Origin: Deltaproteobacteria bacterium
GTDB lineage: Bacteria > Desulfobacterota > Syntrophia > Syntrophales > UBA5619
Length of the DNA stretch: 15,036 nt
Assembly (NCBI GenBank): GCA_023487865.1
Contig: JAMDBG010000173.1
Coordinates: 1-15,036, forward strand
Direction of reading: 5' to 3'
The notes beneath the pieces are model-generated. The model saw only the letters and a program-made list of their open reading frames with translations, was not told the DNA's origin and did not search any database. The position numbers and the translations under genes were made by a program. Shown piece by piece: positions 7,245-14,998 of the stretch. The number at the start of each line of letters is the position of its first letter. The first letter of the stretch is position 1.

Positions 7245-7294
7245 AGTACTCACCCGCGCAGATAGAGGAACTGAAAAACCGGAAGGTGATTTAG
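7205..7294 (+). pseudogene. Displaced C-terminal tail of the CoA-transferase, now out of frame
   Basis: Read from CTG at 7205, this stretch encodes 29 residues, LGEHTGEILSKLL, then KYSPAQIEELKNRKVI, and ends at TAG 7292-7294. This is the expected end of a CaiB/BaiF protein; the paralogue at 8477-9691 ends with LGEHTDELMAKLGYDPEEVKRM. The clean preservation of the tail, with no further stops or shifts, suggests the frameshift is recent. Confidence 0.85.
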
Positions 7295-7325
7295 TCCCTC
7301 GGTAAGTCTTCACTGGCGACCCAAG

Positions 7326-7386
7326 CCCCGCGGGGTGTTTTATCAAGGAATTCATTCTATCCGTGAAAGAAACAATGAATGAATTC
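7326..7386. terminator. Candidate hairpins in the convergent gap
   Basis: Two structures lie between the convergent ends of the plus-strand CoA-transferase and the minus-strand operon. CCCCGCGGGG (7326-7335) followed by TGTTTTA could be a weak intrinsic terminator for the plus strand, though its loop would be very tight. GAATTCATTC (7348-7357) and GAATGAATTC (7377-7386) form a 10-base inverted repeat with a 19-base loop just past the stop of the last operon gene, without a T-tract. Location supports a termination role; the structures are modest. Confidence 0.35.
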
Positions 7387-7401
7387 TCAGTGTGGTCGGC
7401 C

Positions 7402-8454
7402 CTAAAATGGCAGGAGCGCTTCTCGGCCTGTTTCCTTCGCCAGTTGGGCCAGATCGGTCAGGGTCTGCTCCGGCAGGCACAGCCCCTCCCTCAGGCAACG
7501 CTCCTCGTTACGGGCCTCGATTTCGCCGGGGTAAAAGACCTCCTTAAATCCCTTGGCCAGCGGCACGGATTTCAGTTCGGCGATGAGCTTCTCCATTCGT
7601 GCATTGAACTCGGCCAGCGGTAGAAAAGCTTCGATATTCAAGGCGATCATCAGATGGCCGCAGCCGCTTCGGTGTTCGGTCTGGTAGGGGCCATGGACGC
7701 CGGTGCCGAAGCCGCTGCCCGTCAGCACGCCGGACAGAACGTCCAGGGCGACGGAGATGGAGTAGCCCTTGTGTTCTCCCATGGGCAGAATGATTCCCGC
7801 CAAAGCCTCCGCCGGGTCCGTGGTAGGCTCTCCGGCTGCGCTGATCGCCCAACCGGCAGGGATCGGTAGCCCCTTCTGCCGGGCTAAAAAGACCTTTCCC
7901 CTGGCCACCACCGTGTTGGCGATATCCAGAACCATGGGGGGATGAGACCCGGCCGGCGCCGCCACCGACCAGGGGTTGTTGCCCACAATTTTTTTCCGTC
8001 CCCCCCAGGGAGCCATAGCGGGGCTGGCGTTGGTGGTCAGCAGCCCGATGCAACCCTCCGGCGGCGCCATCCGGGTAAAGTAGGCCGCCGTGCCAAAGTG
8101 GTTGGAGTTCCGCACGGCCACGGCACCGATGCCATGAACCTTGGCGCGCCGGAGCGCTTCATGAGCGGCCCCGGCGGCGATGACCTGGCCAACGCCGTCC
8201 TTGCCGTCCAGAACGGCCACGGCGCCCGCATCCACGATCAGGTCGGGCTGCGTCACCGCGTGGACCACCCCCGCACGGATGCGCGCCACATACCAGCTCA
8301 GGCGCATGACGCCGTGCGACTGATGGCCCCACAAATCGGCCTGTACGAGGCTGTCGGCAACCAGATGGGCGTCAGCGGCGGGAAGGCCGACGGCCGAAAG
8401 GACGGCATCCGTGAAGGCAATCAGTCTGACAGCGGCGATGGTCGATGTATTCAT
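7402..8454 (-). CDS. Ldh2/malate-lactate dehydrogenase family NAD(P)-dependent oxidoreductase
   Basis: This 350-residue protein belongs to the Ldh2 family, distinct from Rossmann-fold LDH/MDH, whose members interconvert 2-hydroxy and 2-oxo acids (malate, lactate, sulfolactate, ureidoglycolate) with NAD(P). Family motifs are in order: ADLWGHQSHGVMRL (H44, H47), VRNSNHFGTAAYF (H119), GNNPWSVAAP, MVLDIANTVVARGK and LPMGEHKGYSIS. It is last in the operon, 22 bases after the CoA-transferase gene, with AAAGGA before its ATG. Placed with a CoA-ester lyase, it would fit oxidation of an incoming 2-hydroxy acid or reduction of the 2-oxo product (pyruvate or glyoxylate). Substrate is inference. Confidence 0.9.
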   Translation of the reverse strand: MNTSTIAAVRLIAFTDAVLSAVGLPAADAHLVADSLVQADLWGHQSHGVMRLSWYVARIRAGVVHAVTQPDLIVDAGAVAVLDGKDGVGQVIAAGAAHEALRRAKVHGIGAVAVRNSNHFGTAAYFTRMAPPEGCIGLLTTNASPAMAPWGGRKKIVGNNPWSVAAPAGSHPPMVLDIANTVVARGKVFLARQKGLPIPAGWAISAAGEPTTDPAEALAGIILPMGEHKGYSISVALDVLSGVLTGSGFGTGVHGPYQTEHRSGCGHLMIALNIEAFLPLAEFNARMEKLIAELKSVPLAKGFKEVFYPGEIEARNEERCLREGLCLPEQTLTDLAQLAKETGREALLPF

Positions 8455-8476
8455 TCATGACGTCCTTTCAAGGATC

Positions 8477-9691
8477 CTATGCGATGACACCCGCGCCCCT
8501 CATCCTCTTCACTTCTTCCGGATCGTATCCCAGCTTTGCCATCAGCTCGTCCGTGTGTTCGCCCAGCTCCGGCGCTCGGCACTGGATGGCGGCCGGGGTC
8601 CCGGAGAGCTTGATGGGATTGTTGAGCACCTTGATCTTTCCGTGGCCGGCAATATCCATCTCGCCGAAAAAGTCGTTGGCGATCGCCTGCTCGTCATGGG
8701 TCACCTCCAAGGGCGTGACGACCGGCGACCAGACGATCTTGAACTTGCGCAGATGGGCCAGCCACTCGGTGTAGGTCTTGCCCCTGAAGATATCCTCGAT
8801 GATCTTGACCAGTTCGACGCAATTCTTTTGCCGTGCGTTGAAGTCGACGAACTTGGGATCGTTCTGCAGATCCGGCCGGTCGATCGCCTTGCAGAATTCC
8901 GGCCAGTAGGTCTGGGCGTTGGTCATTCCCAGCATGATCCAGCGGTTGTCCTTGGTGGGATAATGGTTCCGGATGGGGTTGGCCATCGATTTGCGCGAGG
9001 GCCGCGGGGCGTCCTTCCCGGTCACCAGGCAGCCCGTGATATCGAACCCCAGGACCCAGGTGGCGGTGTTATACAGGGAGACCTCCACCTGCTGGCCGAT
9101 CCCGGTGCGCTCCCGGGCGAACAGGGCCGTCATGACACCCGCCAGAAGGCTCAGGGAAGTGATGCTGTCGCCATAGGCGCCGCGGGAGACGTTCGGAGCC
9201 GTATCCGGATCGTGCATCATCTCCATGACGCCGCTCCTGGCCCAGAAGGCCACCGAGTCGTAACCGCCCGAGTTCTTCTCCGGCCCCTTCTGGCCGTAGC
9301 CGGTGAGATTCGCATAGATGATCTTGGGATTCCGGGCCGAGATCGCTTCATAGGTCAGGTTGAACTTCTGCATTTCGTAGGGGCGCAGGTTGTTCAGAAA
9401 GACATCGGCCTCCGCGCAGAGCCTGTGGATGATCTCCTGTCCTTCGGGATTCGCCAGGTTGATGCAGATGCTCTTCTTGTTCCGGTCCACATGCTCCCAG
9501 AGGTAATTGATCTCGCTGTACTGCGTCCACGCCCCAAGCCGCTGGCTGGAGTAGCGCTGCATATCGCCTTCGCCCGGCGCCTCCACGTGGACCACGTCGG
9601 CCCCCCAACTCCCCATGAGCATCCCGGCGATCGGCATGGCCACCGCCGCCCCGATCTCCACGACCTTGATCCCTTCCAGTGCCTTTGTCAT
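8477..9691 (-). CDS. Family III CoA-transferase (CaiB/BaiF), intact
   Basis: This 404-residue protein is of normal family length. It has the usual N-terminus (LEGIKVVEIGAAVAMPIAGM), DRNKKSICINL, NLRPYEMQKF and LTGYGQKGP. The catalytic aspartate is D175 in RGAYGDSITSL, where the family often has a GD motif. It ends with the full LGEHTDELMAKLG tail that the paralogue at 6087 has lost. GAGGAGAGGGGAG precedes the ATG. Lying between a CoA-ester lyase and a dehydrogenase in a transporter operon, it most likely activates the imported acid using an acyl-CoA donor such as succinyl-CoA or acetyl-CoA. Citramalate, itaconate/mesaconate and malate transferases belong to this family, but the substrate cannot be read here. 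Confidence 0.92.
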   Translation of the reverse strand: MTKALEGIKVVEIGAAVAMPIAGMLMGSWGADVVHVEAPGEGDMQRYSSQRLGAWTQYSEINYLWEHVDRNKKSICINLANPEGQEIIHRLCAEADVFLNNLRPYEMQKFNLTYEAISARNPKIIYANLTGYGQKGPEKNSGGYDSVAFWARSGVMEMMHDPDTAPNVSRGAYGDSITSLSLLAGVMTALFARERTGIGQQVEVSLYNTATWVLGFDITGCLVTGKDAPRPSRKSMANPIRNHYPTKDNRWIMLGMTNAQTYWPEFCKAIDRPDLQNDPKFVDFNARQKNCVELVKIIEDIFRGKTYTEWLAHLRKFKIVWSPVVTPLEVTHDEQAIANDFFGEMDIAGHGKIKVLNNPIKLSGTPAAIQCRAPELGEHTDELMAKLGYDPEEVKRMRGAGVIA

Positions 9692-9746
9692 GCTCCCCTC
9701 TCCTCTTTACTGAGTGTTCTGCCGGTCTCGCAAAGTTACCCTTCTG

Positions 9747-10709
9747 CTACGCGGTATGGCCGGCGGCGGCCAGGGCCGCCGCCTTTTCCGCATTCCTCTT
9801 TTCAACGGCCTCCGCGCGGACCAGGAGAAAATTCACATATTTCATGTTGGCGACGTCGTACATCTTCCCGTCCACCGAAGCGGACCCTTCCTCTCTGTCG
9901 TATGCCTGGTCCAGGGCTTCCTTGACCCTGCGGGCCAGCGCCACCTCCTCCGGCGGGGGAGAGAATCCCTCGTTGGCCGCTTCGACCCACGCCGGGTGGA
10001 TCACGCTGGTGCCCATGAACCCCATTTTGTAGGCATACCGGCAGGCCCTGAGCATCGCCTCTTTTCCGGCGGAGACGCTGACATAATCCGCATTGTTCTG
10101 GGCGCCCATCCCGTGCGCCTGCACCCCGGCGGCCCGGGCGGCATACAGAAGCTTGGTCTCAGGGTAATAATACTGATCGAAATTGAGCTCCGGATACCGG
10201 GTGAATCCCAGATCAACGGAAAGGTCGGCCTGCCCGGTGGTGATCGAGACGATCCGCGGGCTCGCTTCAGCGATATCCTCCATGCGGATGATCCCTCTGG
10301 CCGTCTCGAAGATCAGGTCGAACTGGATTTTTCCCGGAGGAAGGTCCCGTTCTTTTTCCAGTTCGGTGACCAGGCGGTCAAGCCGCTGGATGTCAGCAGC
10401 CGTTTCACATTTAGGGATCATCAGGGAGGTCACTCCGGGGATGACGACGGCATCGAGATCCTCCGCTTCGAATTCCCGGTTGATGCGGATCTGAATCTCC
10501 GCCCCGCCCCTGGCGACGATCGGGATGTCATCCTTGACCATCCTTCGGGCGGACGCCTTGTCCGCCGGTGCGACGGCGTCTTCAAGATCCAGAATGATGC
10601 AGTCCGCGCCGCGCGTCCACGCCTTGGTCACAAATTTTTCCCGGTTCGCCGGAACATAGAGCTTGGATCTGCGGACAAAGGTCTCCCGGTCGAATTTTTC
10701 AGCCTTCAT
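9747..10709 (-). CDS. HpcH/HpaI-CitE family CoA-ester lyase
   Basis: This 320-residue TIM-barrel protein is of the CitE/malyl-CoA lyase type. Such enzymes cleave or form C-C bonds of 3-hydroxyacyl-CoA esters such as malyl-CoA or citramalyl-CoA, using Mg2+. Visible landmarks are RRSKLYVPANREK, DCIILDLEDAVAP, the substrate arginine R75 in IQIRIN, and metal ligands E135 in IFETARGI and D162 in GQADLSVDLG. It starts 30 bases after the tctA stop with only a weak ribosome binding site, so it may rely on translational coupling. No acyl-carrier CitD or CitF is nearby, so this is not a citrate lyase complex; the free CoA-ester lyase role fits the adjacent CoA-transferase. Confidence 0.9.
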   Translation of the reverse strand: MKAEKFDRETFVRRSKLYVPANREKFVTKAWTRGADCIILDLEDAVAPADKASARRMVKDDIPIVARGGAEIQIRINREFEAEDLDAVVIPGVTSLMIPKCETAADIQRLDRLVTELEKERDLPPGKIQFDLIFETARGIIRMEDIAEASPRIVSITTGQADLSVDLGFTRYPELNFDQYYYPETKLLYAARAAGVQAHGMGAQNNADYVSVSAGKEAMLRACRYAYKMGFMGTSVIHPAWVEAANEGFSPPPEEVALARRVKEALDQAYDREEGSASVDGKMYDVANMKYVNFLLVRAEAVEKRNAEKAAALAAAGHTA

Positions 10710-10739
10710 CGGACATTTTCCGTCAAAATCACAAACAGT

Positions 10740-12242
10740 CTATGATGCGTCCGCCCCGCGGCGGCGCCGGTCCCGGAACCACCCGACCGCAGGCCAGAGT
10801 ATCATGGCAAAGGCCAAAAGCAGCAGGCCGACGGTGATCGGACGGGTGTAGAAGATATCATAACTTCCCAGCGACATGCTGAGCGACTGGCGCAGGGCCC
10901 TCTCCACCATGGGGCCCAGGACCACAGAGAGAACCAGCGGGGCGGGGGGCAGGTCGAACTTCCTCATCAGGTACCCCACGATGCTGAATATATAAAGCAG
11001 CCCTACATCGAAGGGGCTGTTGTCGACCGCGTAAACCCCGACCGTGGAAAAGACGATGATCAGGGGCATCAGCAGAAAGTTGGGAATCTTGAGAATCTTG
11101 ACGAACAGGGGGATGCAGCCGATGTTCATGATCAGGAGCATGACATTGCCGATGTACATGCTGGCGATGACACCCCAGACAAAATCCGGGTTCTTCTGGA
11201 AGAGCAAAGGACCCGGCTGCAGTCCGAACATCATCAGGGCCCCCAGCATGATGGCGGTCGTCCCTGATCCCGGGATCCCCAGCGTGAGCAGCGGTACCAT
11301 CGCGCCTCCGGTGGATGAGTTGTTGGCCGACTCCGGCCCGGCCACCCCCTCGATCGCCCCCTTCCCGAACCGCTCCGGATGCCGGGAGAGTTTCTTCTCG
11401 GTCGCATAGCTCAAAAACGAGGCGATGGTTCCGCCGGCGCCCGGAAGCACCCCGACGATGAATCCCATGAAGGTGCCGCGGGTGATCGGCTTCCAGGAAA
11501 GCCGCCAATCCTCCCGATTCGGCCAGACGCCCTTGATCGTCGTCGTGACGAACTCCAGTTTCATGGTCTTTTCGGCGGTATAGAGCACCTCGCCGATTCC
11601 GAAGAGCCCCACGGCGACCACCAGGAAATTGACTCCATCCAGAAGCTCCGGGAAGTCGAAGGTAAGGCGCGGATGGCCGGACAAGGCGTCCATCCCGGCA
11701 GTGGAAACCAGGAGTCCCAGGAAGGTGACCAGGAAGGCCTTCAGCGCCGAGCCGCCGGAGAGGCCCGCAATGGTGGTGAGACCCATGAGCATGAGGGCGA
11801 AGTACTCCGGCGGCCCGAACGAGAGGGCGACCTTCACCAGCGGCACCGCGACCAGCATCAGGAGGATGACGCTGACCGTTCCGGCGATGAAAGAACCGAA
11901 GGCCGCCATGCCGAGGGCCGTTCCCGCCCGGCCCTGCAACGCCATCTGGTAGCCGTCCAGTGTGGTCATTACGGACGAGGCTTCACCGGGAAGATTGATG
12001 AGAACGGAGGTGATGGTGCCACCGTACATCGCCCCGCAGTAGATCCCCGCCATCAGGATCATGGCGGAGGTGGGATTGACTCCGAAGGTCAGCGGCAGCA
12101 GGATGGAGATCCCCGCCGAGGGTCCGATGCCCGGAAGCGCCCCGATGATCGTCCCGGCGATCGTTCCCAGGAGGCAGTACAGGAGATTGACCGGTGTGAT
12201 GGCAATGGAAAAACCCATCATCAGCTGTTGCAGTGCTTCCAT
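10740..12242 (-). CDS. tctA: Tripartite tricarboxylate transporter, large permease TctA
   Basis: This 500-residue inner membrane permease has about twelve hydrophobic segments. It carries the two TctA glycine-rich repeats, ALPGIGPSAGISILLPLTF (about 35-53) and VLPGAGGTIASFLSYATEKK (about 265-284). It also has YGGTITSVLINLPGEASSV and GPESANNSSTGGAMVPLLTLGIPGSG. The start is ATG at 12242 with GAGGAG seven bases upstream. A longer open frame extends to 12431, but it overlaps tctB and reads as non-membrane sequence, so it is rejected. It works with TctB and the periplasmic TctC to import carboxylates using an ion gradient. Confidence 0.95.
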   Translation of the reverse strand: MEALQQLMMGFSIAITPVNLLYCLLGTIAGTIIGALPGIGPSAGISILLPLTFGVNPTSAMILMAGIYCGAMYGGTITSVLINLPGEASSVMTTLDGYQMALQGRAGTALGMAAFGSFIAGTVSVILLMLVAVPLVKVALSFGPPEYFALMLMGLTTIAGLSGGSALKAFLVTFLGLLVSTAGMDALSGHPRLTFDFPELLDGVNFLVVAVGLFGIGEVLYTAEKTMKLEFVTTTIKGVWPNREDWRLSWKPITRGTFMGFIVGVLPGAGGTIASFLSYATEKKLSRHPERFGKGAIEGVAGPESANNSSTGGAMVPLLTLGIPGSGTTAIMLGALMMFGLQPGPLLFQKNPDFVWGVIASMYIGNVMLLIMNIGCIPLFVKILKIPNFLLMPLIIVFSTVGVYAVDNSPFDVGLLYIFSIVGYLMRKFDLPPAPLVLSVVLGPMVERALRQSLSMSLGSYDIFYTRPITVGLLLLAFAMILWPAVGWFRDRRRRGADAS

Positions 12243-12252
12243 ACGCAACTCC

Positions 12253-12738
12253 TCAGTAGATTGGCCCGTAGATTGGAAGGACCTCTTCCAGAATCCCCAT
12301 GGGCAGCGGGACGCCGAGCCAGCGCCCGAAAACCAGGTACACGCCGAACAGGGTAAGGACCGCGGTGAGGGCGATTGTCTTCCAGTTGCGGGAGCCGAAG
12401 ACCGGCACGGTGATGGCGGTGAGGATGGCAAGGGAGATCGGCATCCCCAGAGGTTTCATCAGGACGATGGCCAGGAGGTAACCGGCGAGCACCAGGATCA
12501 CCCGTAATGCGCCCGCCTTTTCGGGGTAAAATGCCGTCGCGAAGCGGCTGGCGGGAAGCGCGACGGCCCGGAACAGCAAGGCAGCCGCTGTGATTCCCAG
12601 ACCTACTGAAAGCCAGAACGGCATAAAGCCTGGCCCCATCCCGAACTCGGCGCCGGCCTCGATCAGGCTGGATTCGTACCCGATATAGACCGCAAACAGC
12701 AACAGGACCAGCCCCAGGACTTGTTCAGCCCGTTTCAT
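12253..12738 (-). CDS. tctB: Tripartite tricarboxylate transporter, small membrane subunit TctB
   Basis: This 161-residue hydrophobic protein has four to five membrane segments (about 5-22, 38-60, 78-96, 98-115 and 120-142), the size and layout of the poorly conserved TctB subunit. GPGFMPFWLSVGLG after the first helix is characteristic. AAAGGAGA lies eight bases before the ATG, and the stop is 10 bases before tctA. Its identity rests mainly on position between tctC and tctA and on its topology. Confidence 0.92.
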   Translation of the reverse strand: MKRAEQVLGLVLLLFAVYIGYESSLIEAGAEFGMGPGFMPFWLSVGLGITAAALLFRAVALPASRFATAFYPEKAGALRVILVLAGYLLAIVLMKPLGMPISLAILTAITVPVFGSRNWKTIALTAVLTLFGVYLVFGRWLGVPLPMGILEEVLPIYGPIY

Positions 12739-12764
12739 AGCGGATCTCCTTTTTGCGTATATGT

Positions 12765-12800
12765 GCCGGGACTTGCCGTCTTATTGACGGCGGTCCCGGC
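12765..12800. other. Strong hairpin between tctC and tctB
   Basis: GCCGGGAC (12765-12772) pairs with GTCCCGGC (12793-12800), and GCCGTC (12775-12780) pairs with GACGGC (12786-12791), around a five-base loop, with a small internal loop TT/G. No U-tract follows on the minus strand, so it is not a full terminator. Hairpins placed just after binding-protein genes commonly protect the upstream mRNA, so this would raise TctC over the membrane subunits; that role is inferred. Confidence 0.65.
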
Positions 12801-12826
12801 TTTAGGCTGGGCTAGGAACCGCAACA

Positions 12827-13819
12827 CTATTTTTTCTTGACCACGCCCAGCTCACGCAGGATGATGCTGGTTTCCTGGGCAAATTTGTCGTAGCGCTTCC
12901 TGGTCTCAACGCTGTTCAGGAATTTCGGGGTCATGAAGTTGTCGGAAATGTATTTCTTGAAGGCCGCGGTGTCCATGACCTTCTTGGTCACCTGCTCGTA
13001 GTAGGCCACAGCCTCAGCCGGGATGCCCGGCGGGGCGTTGATCCCGCGGAAGGTGTTGAAAACAACATTGATGCCCATTTCCTTCAGGGTGCGGAGGCCC
13101 TTGAGCTCCGCCACCCGCTGCTCGGCGGCGAGGGCCAGAGGCCGCATGGTCTTCCCTTCGAACTGCTGCATGACCTCGGTCGGATTGGCGCTGGCGACGT
13201 CGATATGGCCTCCCAGGAGCGCCGCGTTCACATCACCGCCTCCCTGGAAGGCGATGTAGTTGAACTTGACGCCGGCGGCCTTGCCGATCATGGCCGCCAG
13301 AATCGAGTCGGAACCGCCCACATTGGACCCGCCCCACTTGATGTTTTTGCCCGCCTTGGCCGCAGCGATCAGGTCTTCGAAGGTCTTGTAAGGGGATTCC
13401 GTCCGCGTCATGATCACCATCTCGTCGAAGGCCAGGATGGCAATATCCGTGAAATCCTTGTGACTGATGGTCTTGGAGGCCCCGGTCAGCCCGGCCGTGA
13501 CGTAAGAATTGGAGGTGCTGCCGAAATAGTAAGGGATTCCTTTCTTTTCATGCAGGTAGGCCATGCCGACGGCCTGGCTGCCGCCGGGCTTGTAGACCCG
13601 GGGAACAGGCACCGGTACCAGCTTCTCCTTTTCCATGATGCTTCCCACGACCTCTGCAAATATGCTGCTGCCTCCCCCCGGCGAGGCGAAAATGACGAAT
13701 TCGATGGGCCTGTTGGGCGTGAAGGAAGCGGCCTCCGCGGGACCCATGGACAGAACCGCAGAGGAGACGGTCAGAAGCGCCAAGACAATGACCCTGATGA
13801 TGCACACACTGCTTTTCAT
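12827..13819 (-). CDS. tctC: Tripartite tricarboxylate transporter, periplasmic substrate-binding protein TctC
   Basis: This 330-residue protein starts with a clear signal peptide (charged start, hydrophobic 7-24, cleavage likely after GPAEA). The mature part follows the Bug/TctC pattern: RPIEFVIFASPGGGSSIFAEVV, VYKPGGSQAVGMAYL, IKWGGSNVGGSDSILAAMIG, FNYIAFQGGGDVNAALLGGHIDVA, PEVM-like PTEVMQQF and RGINAPPGIPAEAV. AAAGGAGG is six bases before the ATG. It captures a carboxylate in the periplasm and delivers it to TctAB. It is first in the operon and followed by a hairpin that may raise its level. The ligand cannot be inferred confidently. Confidence 0.94.
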   Translation of the reverse strand: MKSSVCIIRVIVLALLTVSSAVLSMGPAEAASFTPNRPIEFVIFASPGGGSSIFAEVVGSIMEKEKLVPVPVPRVYKPGGSQAVGMAYLHEKKGIPYYFGSTSNSYVTAGLTGASKTISHKDFTDIAILAFDEMVIMTRTESPYKTFEDLIAAAKAGKNIKWGGSNVGGSDSILAAMIGKAAGVKFNYIAFQGGGDVNAALLGGHIDVASANPTEVMQQFEGKTMRPLALAAEQRVAELKGLRTLKEMGINVVFNTFRGINAPPGIPAEAVAYYEQVTKKVMDTAAFKKYISDNFMTPKFLNSVETRKRYDKFAQETSIILRELGVVKKK

Positions 13820-13934
13820 GATAACCTCCTTTTAATGATTGACGTTTGTTTTCATTTTCACCCCTGAAGACACCCGCTATCTATCAGGCATGCATGGATC
13901 GGAGTGTCACAGACCGCATATCCGTACCGCAATT

Positions 13935-13963
13935 CTTATACCTTTGCAAACATATTGTGTCAA
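13935..13963 (-). promoter_or_regulatory. Sigma-70-type promoter of the tct-lyase operon
   Basis: On the minus strand a perfect -35 TTGACA (13958-13963) is followed after exactly 17 bases by -10 TATAAG (13935-13940), five of six matches. Transcription would start near 13928, about 110 bases before tctC. The -35 overlaps a short dyad, TTG-TGT-CAA (13955-13963), which could be an operator. The region also serves the divergent lyase gene, for which I see no equally good promoter. Confidence 0.72.
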
Positions 13964-14048
13964 ATAGATTAACCTTTGCCTTTTCACGCCGCATAAGATA
14001 GGAAATCCCCAAGCGGTGTACAATAAAGCCAAACAGGAGGAACGGTCC

Positions 14049-14990
14049 ATGGAATTTGATTATACACAGAATTTGATCAGACGATCGCGATTAATCATGC
14101 CGGCCAATGAGAGAAAGTATGTCGAGAAAGCCCATTTGCGCAATGCCGATGCCGTTGTCCTCGACCTGGAAGACAGCGTACCCGTATCAGAAAAGGTGGC
14201 TACGAGGGCCGTTCTGCGAGATTCTATCCTCCTTGCCGGCAAGAGCGGGAGCGACGTTCTGGTGAGGGTTAATAATACGAACGAATTGCTTCAGGGAGAT
14301 GTTGAAGCCGCCGTCTGGCCCGGACTCGACGGCATCTTTTTCCCGAAGGTGGAAACGGGGCAACAGGTGAGGGACCTCGATCGGCTCCTCACCGAGCTGG
14401 AACGAAAAAGGGGTATCCCTGCTGGTCACGTGAAAATTTCAATCATCGCCGAAACACTGAAGGGTTATCTTAACATGCAAGAGACCACCAGCGCCAGCCA
14501 TCGAATTGATTCCCTTTCTCTGGGCACCGAGGATTTCGCAACGAATACGGGGATGGAACTGTCGGAGGCGACCTATCACGCGTGGCTGATCCCGAGAATG
14601 CAGATCGTGTTTGTCGCTCACGCCTACGGCAAACTGCCGTTGAACTTATTGGGCAGTATGGCCGCTTTCGGTGACACCGCGGGCTTCGAAAAGATGGCGA
14701 TACACTCCTACAAGCACGGCTTCCTCGGATCCAGCTGCATCCATCCGGGAAATGTGGAGATCCTGAACAGATGCTTTTCTCCCACCCCGGAGGAGATTGC
14801 CTATTCGCAAAAACTCATCGATGCCTTCGAACGAAGCCTCGCGGCGGGCAGGGCCTCGGCGACGCTGGATGGAAGGATGATCGATTACCCCCACTATGAA
14901 AAAGCAAAAAAAATCCTGACGAGAAGCGCCAAAATCAGGGCCTTGGAGCAAAAAAAGGAAAAGGCCCGGAAAGCGGCGACCGCCGGTTGA
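14049..14990 (+). CDS. HpcH/HpaI-CitE family CoA-ester lyase, second copy
   Basis: This 313-residue protein is a paralogue of the one at 9747-10709. ATG at 14049 is chosen over an in-frame ATG at 14016 because AGGAGGAA lies just before it and the extension has no family match. It shares RRSRLIMPANERKYVEKA, AVVLDLEDSVPVSEK, R73 in VRVN and GTEDFATNTGM (D162). The loop holding the metal-binding glutamate reads AETLKGY (E135) where the paralogue has ETARGI. The C-terminal half keeps GFLGSSCIHPGN. It is transcribed away from the tct operon with a shared 230-base intergenic region, which suggests joint control and a related but not identical substrate. Confidence 0.9.
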   Translation: MEFDYTQNLIRRSRLIMPANERKYVEKAHLRNADAVVLDLEDSVPVSEKVATRAVLRDSILLAGKSGSDVLVRVNNTNELLQGDVEAAVWPGLDGIFFPKVETGQQVRDLDRLLTELERKRGIPAGHVKISIIAETLKGYLNMQETTSASHRIDSLSLGTEDFATNTGMELSEATYHAWLIPRMQIVFVAHAYGKLPLNLLGSMAAFGDTAGFEKMAIHSYKHGFLGSSCIHPGNVEILNRCFSPTPEEIAYSQKLIDAFERSLAAGRASATLDGRMIDYPHYEKAKKILTRSAKIRALEQKKEKARKAATAG

Positions 14991-14998
14991 TCATAAGC

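Larger units (their letters stand above)
7402..13819 (-). other. Predicted six-gene carboxylate uptake and CoA-dependent catabolism operon
   Basis: In transcription order: tctC-like, tctB-like, tctA-like, CitE-like lyase, CaiB-like CoA-transferase, Ldh2-like dehydrogenase. Gaps are 88, 10, 30, 55 and 22 bases with no internal promoter that I could see, and most genes have clear ribosome binding sites. One strong promoter (13935-13963) precedes the set. The gene content describes one path: import of a carboxylate, CoA activation, C-C cleavage and a redox step. No hydratase, mutase or regulator gene is included. Confidence 0.75.

Noticed and set aside
8411..9925. Plus-strand open frame of 504 codons
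   Set aside because: It lies antisense to the intact CoA-transferase (8477-9691) and has no family motif. It is a GC-driven shadow frame rich in Arg, Gly, Pro and Asp.
11379..12356. Plus-strand open frame of 325 codons
   Set aside because: It is antisense to tctA and tctB. Its composition (Arg, Glu, Gly, Gln) is typical of the reverse of a membrane protein gene, and no domain is recognisable.
12243..12431. N-terminal extension of tctA
   Set aside because: The extension overlaps the end of tctB and reads as Ser/Pro-rich non-membrane sequence. ATG at 12242 has a good ribosome binding site and gives the normal TctA N-terminus.
14016..14048. Upstream in-frame ATG for the second lyase gene
   Set aside because: The AGGAGGAA ribosome binding site falls between this ATG and the one at 14049, so it serves the later start.
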